From: Minisyncoccota bacterium
GTDB lineage: Bacteria; Patescibacteriota; Minisyncoccia; UBA6257; GWB1-50-10
DNA: 5,877 nucleotides
Direction of reading: 5' to 3'
NCBI GenBank assembly: GCA_020062265.1
Contig: JAGUWR010000040.1
Coordinates: 1 to 5,877 of the forward strand
Position numbers and translations under genes: made by a program. The notes beneath the pieces are model-generated. The model saw only the letters and a list, made by a program, of their open reading frames with translations, had not been told where the DNA came from and ran no database searches. Of this stretch, positions 5,841-5,877 are shown piece after piece; position 1 is the stretch's first letter, and each line of letters begins with the position of its first letter.

Positions 5841-5877
5841 GTCTTCCAAACTACCTCTACGTTATGTTTTAACCACA
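5797..5877 (+). CDS. Possible start of a plus-strand gene with a YHGT motif (partial)
   Basis: From a GTG at 5797 (or TTG at 5794) the plus strand stays open to the window edge and begins VLYHGTALFDRIVP, then MSSKLPLRYVLTT. The YHGT near the N-terminus and the following spacing recall small proteins with an ADP-ribosyltransferase-like fold (HGT is the first motif of PARP-type folds), but 27 codons are too few to decide. An ATG at 5839 is an alternative start. No Shine-Dalgarno site is visible. If real, it is divergent from comEC and shares the 5729-5793 spacer. The opposite strand is also open from the window edge down to a TGA at 5790-5792, so the call is weak. Confidence 0.25.
   Translation, partial: MLYHGTALFDRIVPMSSKLPLRYVLTT

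Noticed and set aside
5793..5877. tRNA gene, suggested by TTCGATC resembling a T loop
   Set aside because: The flanking bases do not form a 5-bp T stem on either strand, and no acceptor, D or anticodon arms can be drawn.
1..5877. CRISPR array, insertion sequence, attachment site or terminator
   Set aside because: No spaced direct repeats of suitable size, no transposase or integrase, no terminal inverted repeats with target duplications, and no hairpin followed by a T run.

Overview
The window looks like a piece of a Patescibacteria (CPR) genome, probably Parcubacteria-like. This rests on gene content and style, not on a database match. An aspartyl-tRNA synthetase lacks the usual bacterial insertion (GAD) domain. 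ComEC is split into a membrane part and a metallo-beta-lactamase part. Genes are packed with overlaps or gaps of 1-6 nt, and Shine-Dalgarno sites are mostly absent. Low-complexity repeats of a kind I recall from such genomes occur inside and between genes. TGA acts as a normal stop (aspS), so the UGA-glycine code of Gracilibacteria does not apply.

Layout: all six confident genes lie on the minus strand and read right to left: comEC membrane part (4277-5728), ComEC-type MBL hydrolase (3427-4314), aspS (1942-3420), scpB (1383-1949), D-Ala-D-Ala carboxypeptidase (397-1377) and the N-terminal part of mraY (1-395, running off the left edge). The junctions are a 38-nt overlap, a 6-nt gap, an 8-nt overlap, a 5-nt gap and a 1-nt gap, so they probably form one transcription unit. 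Functions are mixed: DNA uptake (ComEC + MBL), translation (AspRS), chromosome segregation (ScpB; no scpA in view) and peptidoglycan metabolism (carboxypeptidase, MraY).

The right 149 nt (5729-5877) lie outside the confident genes. Next to the comEC start is an array of six degenerate 7-nt units. Beyond it are two adjacent palindromes enclosed by an outer inverted repeat, overlapping a possible plus-strand gene start with a YHGT motif (weak call).

The most interesting structure is repeat DNA inside the essential gene aspS. A four-unit 7-nt array (2348-2375) and an interrupted GC-rich palindrome (3239-3272) each appear to be in-frame insertions that add about 14 and 10 residues. The array upstream of comEC has the same 7-nt period. 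A second point is the comEC/MBL junction: removing one A from an A5 run would restore a single ComEC of about 766 residues. I found no RNA gene, CRISPR array, insertion sequence or convincing terminator.
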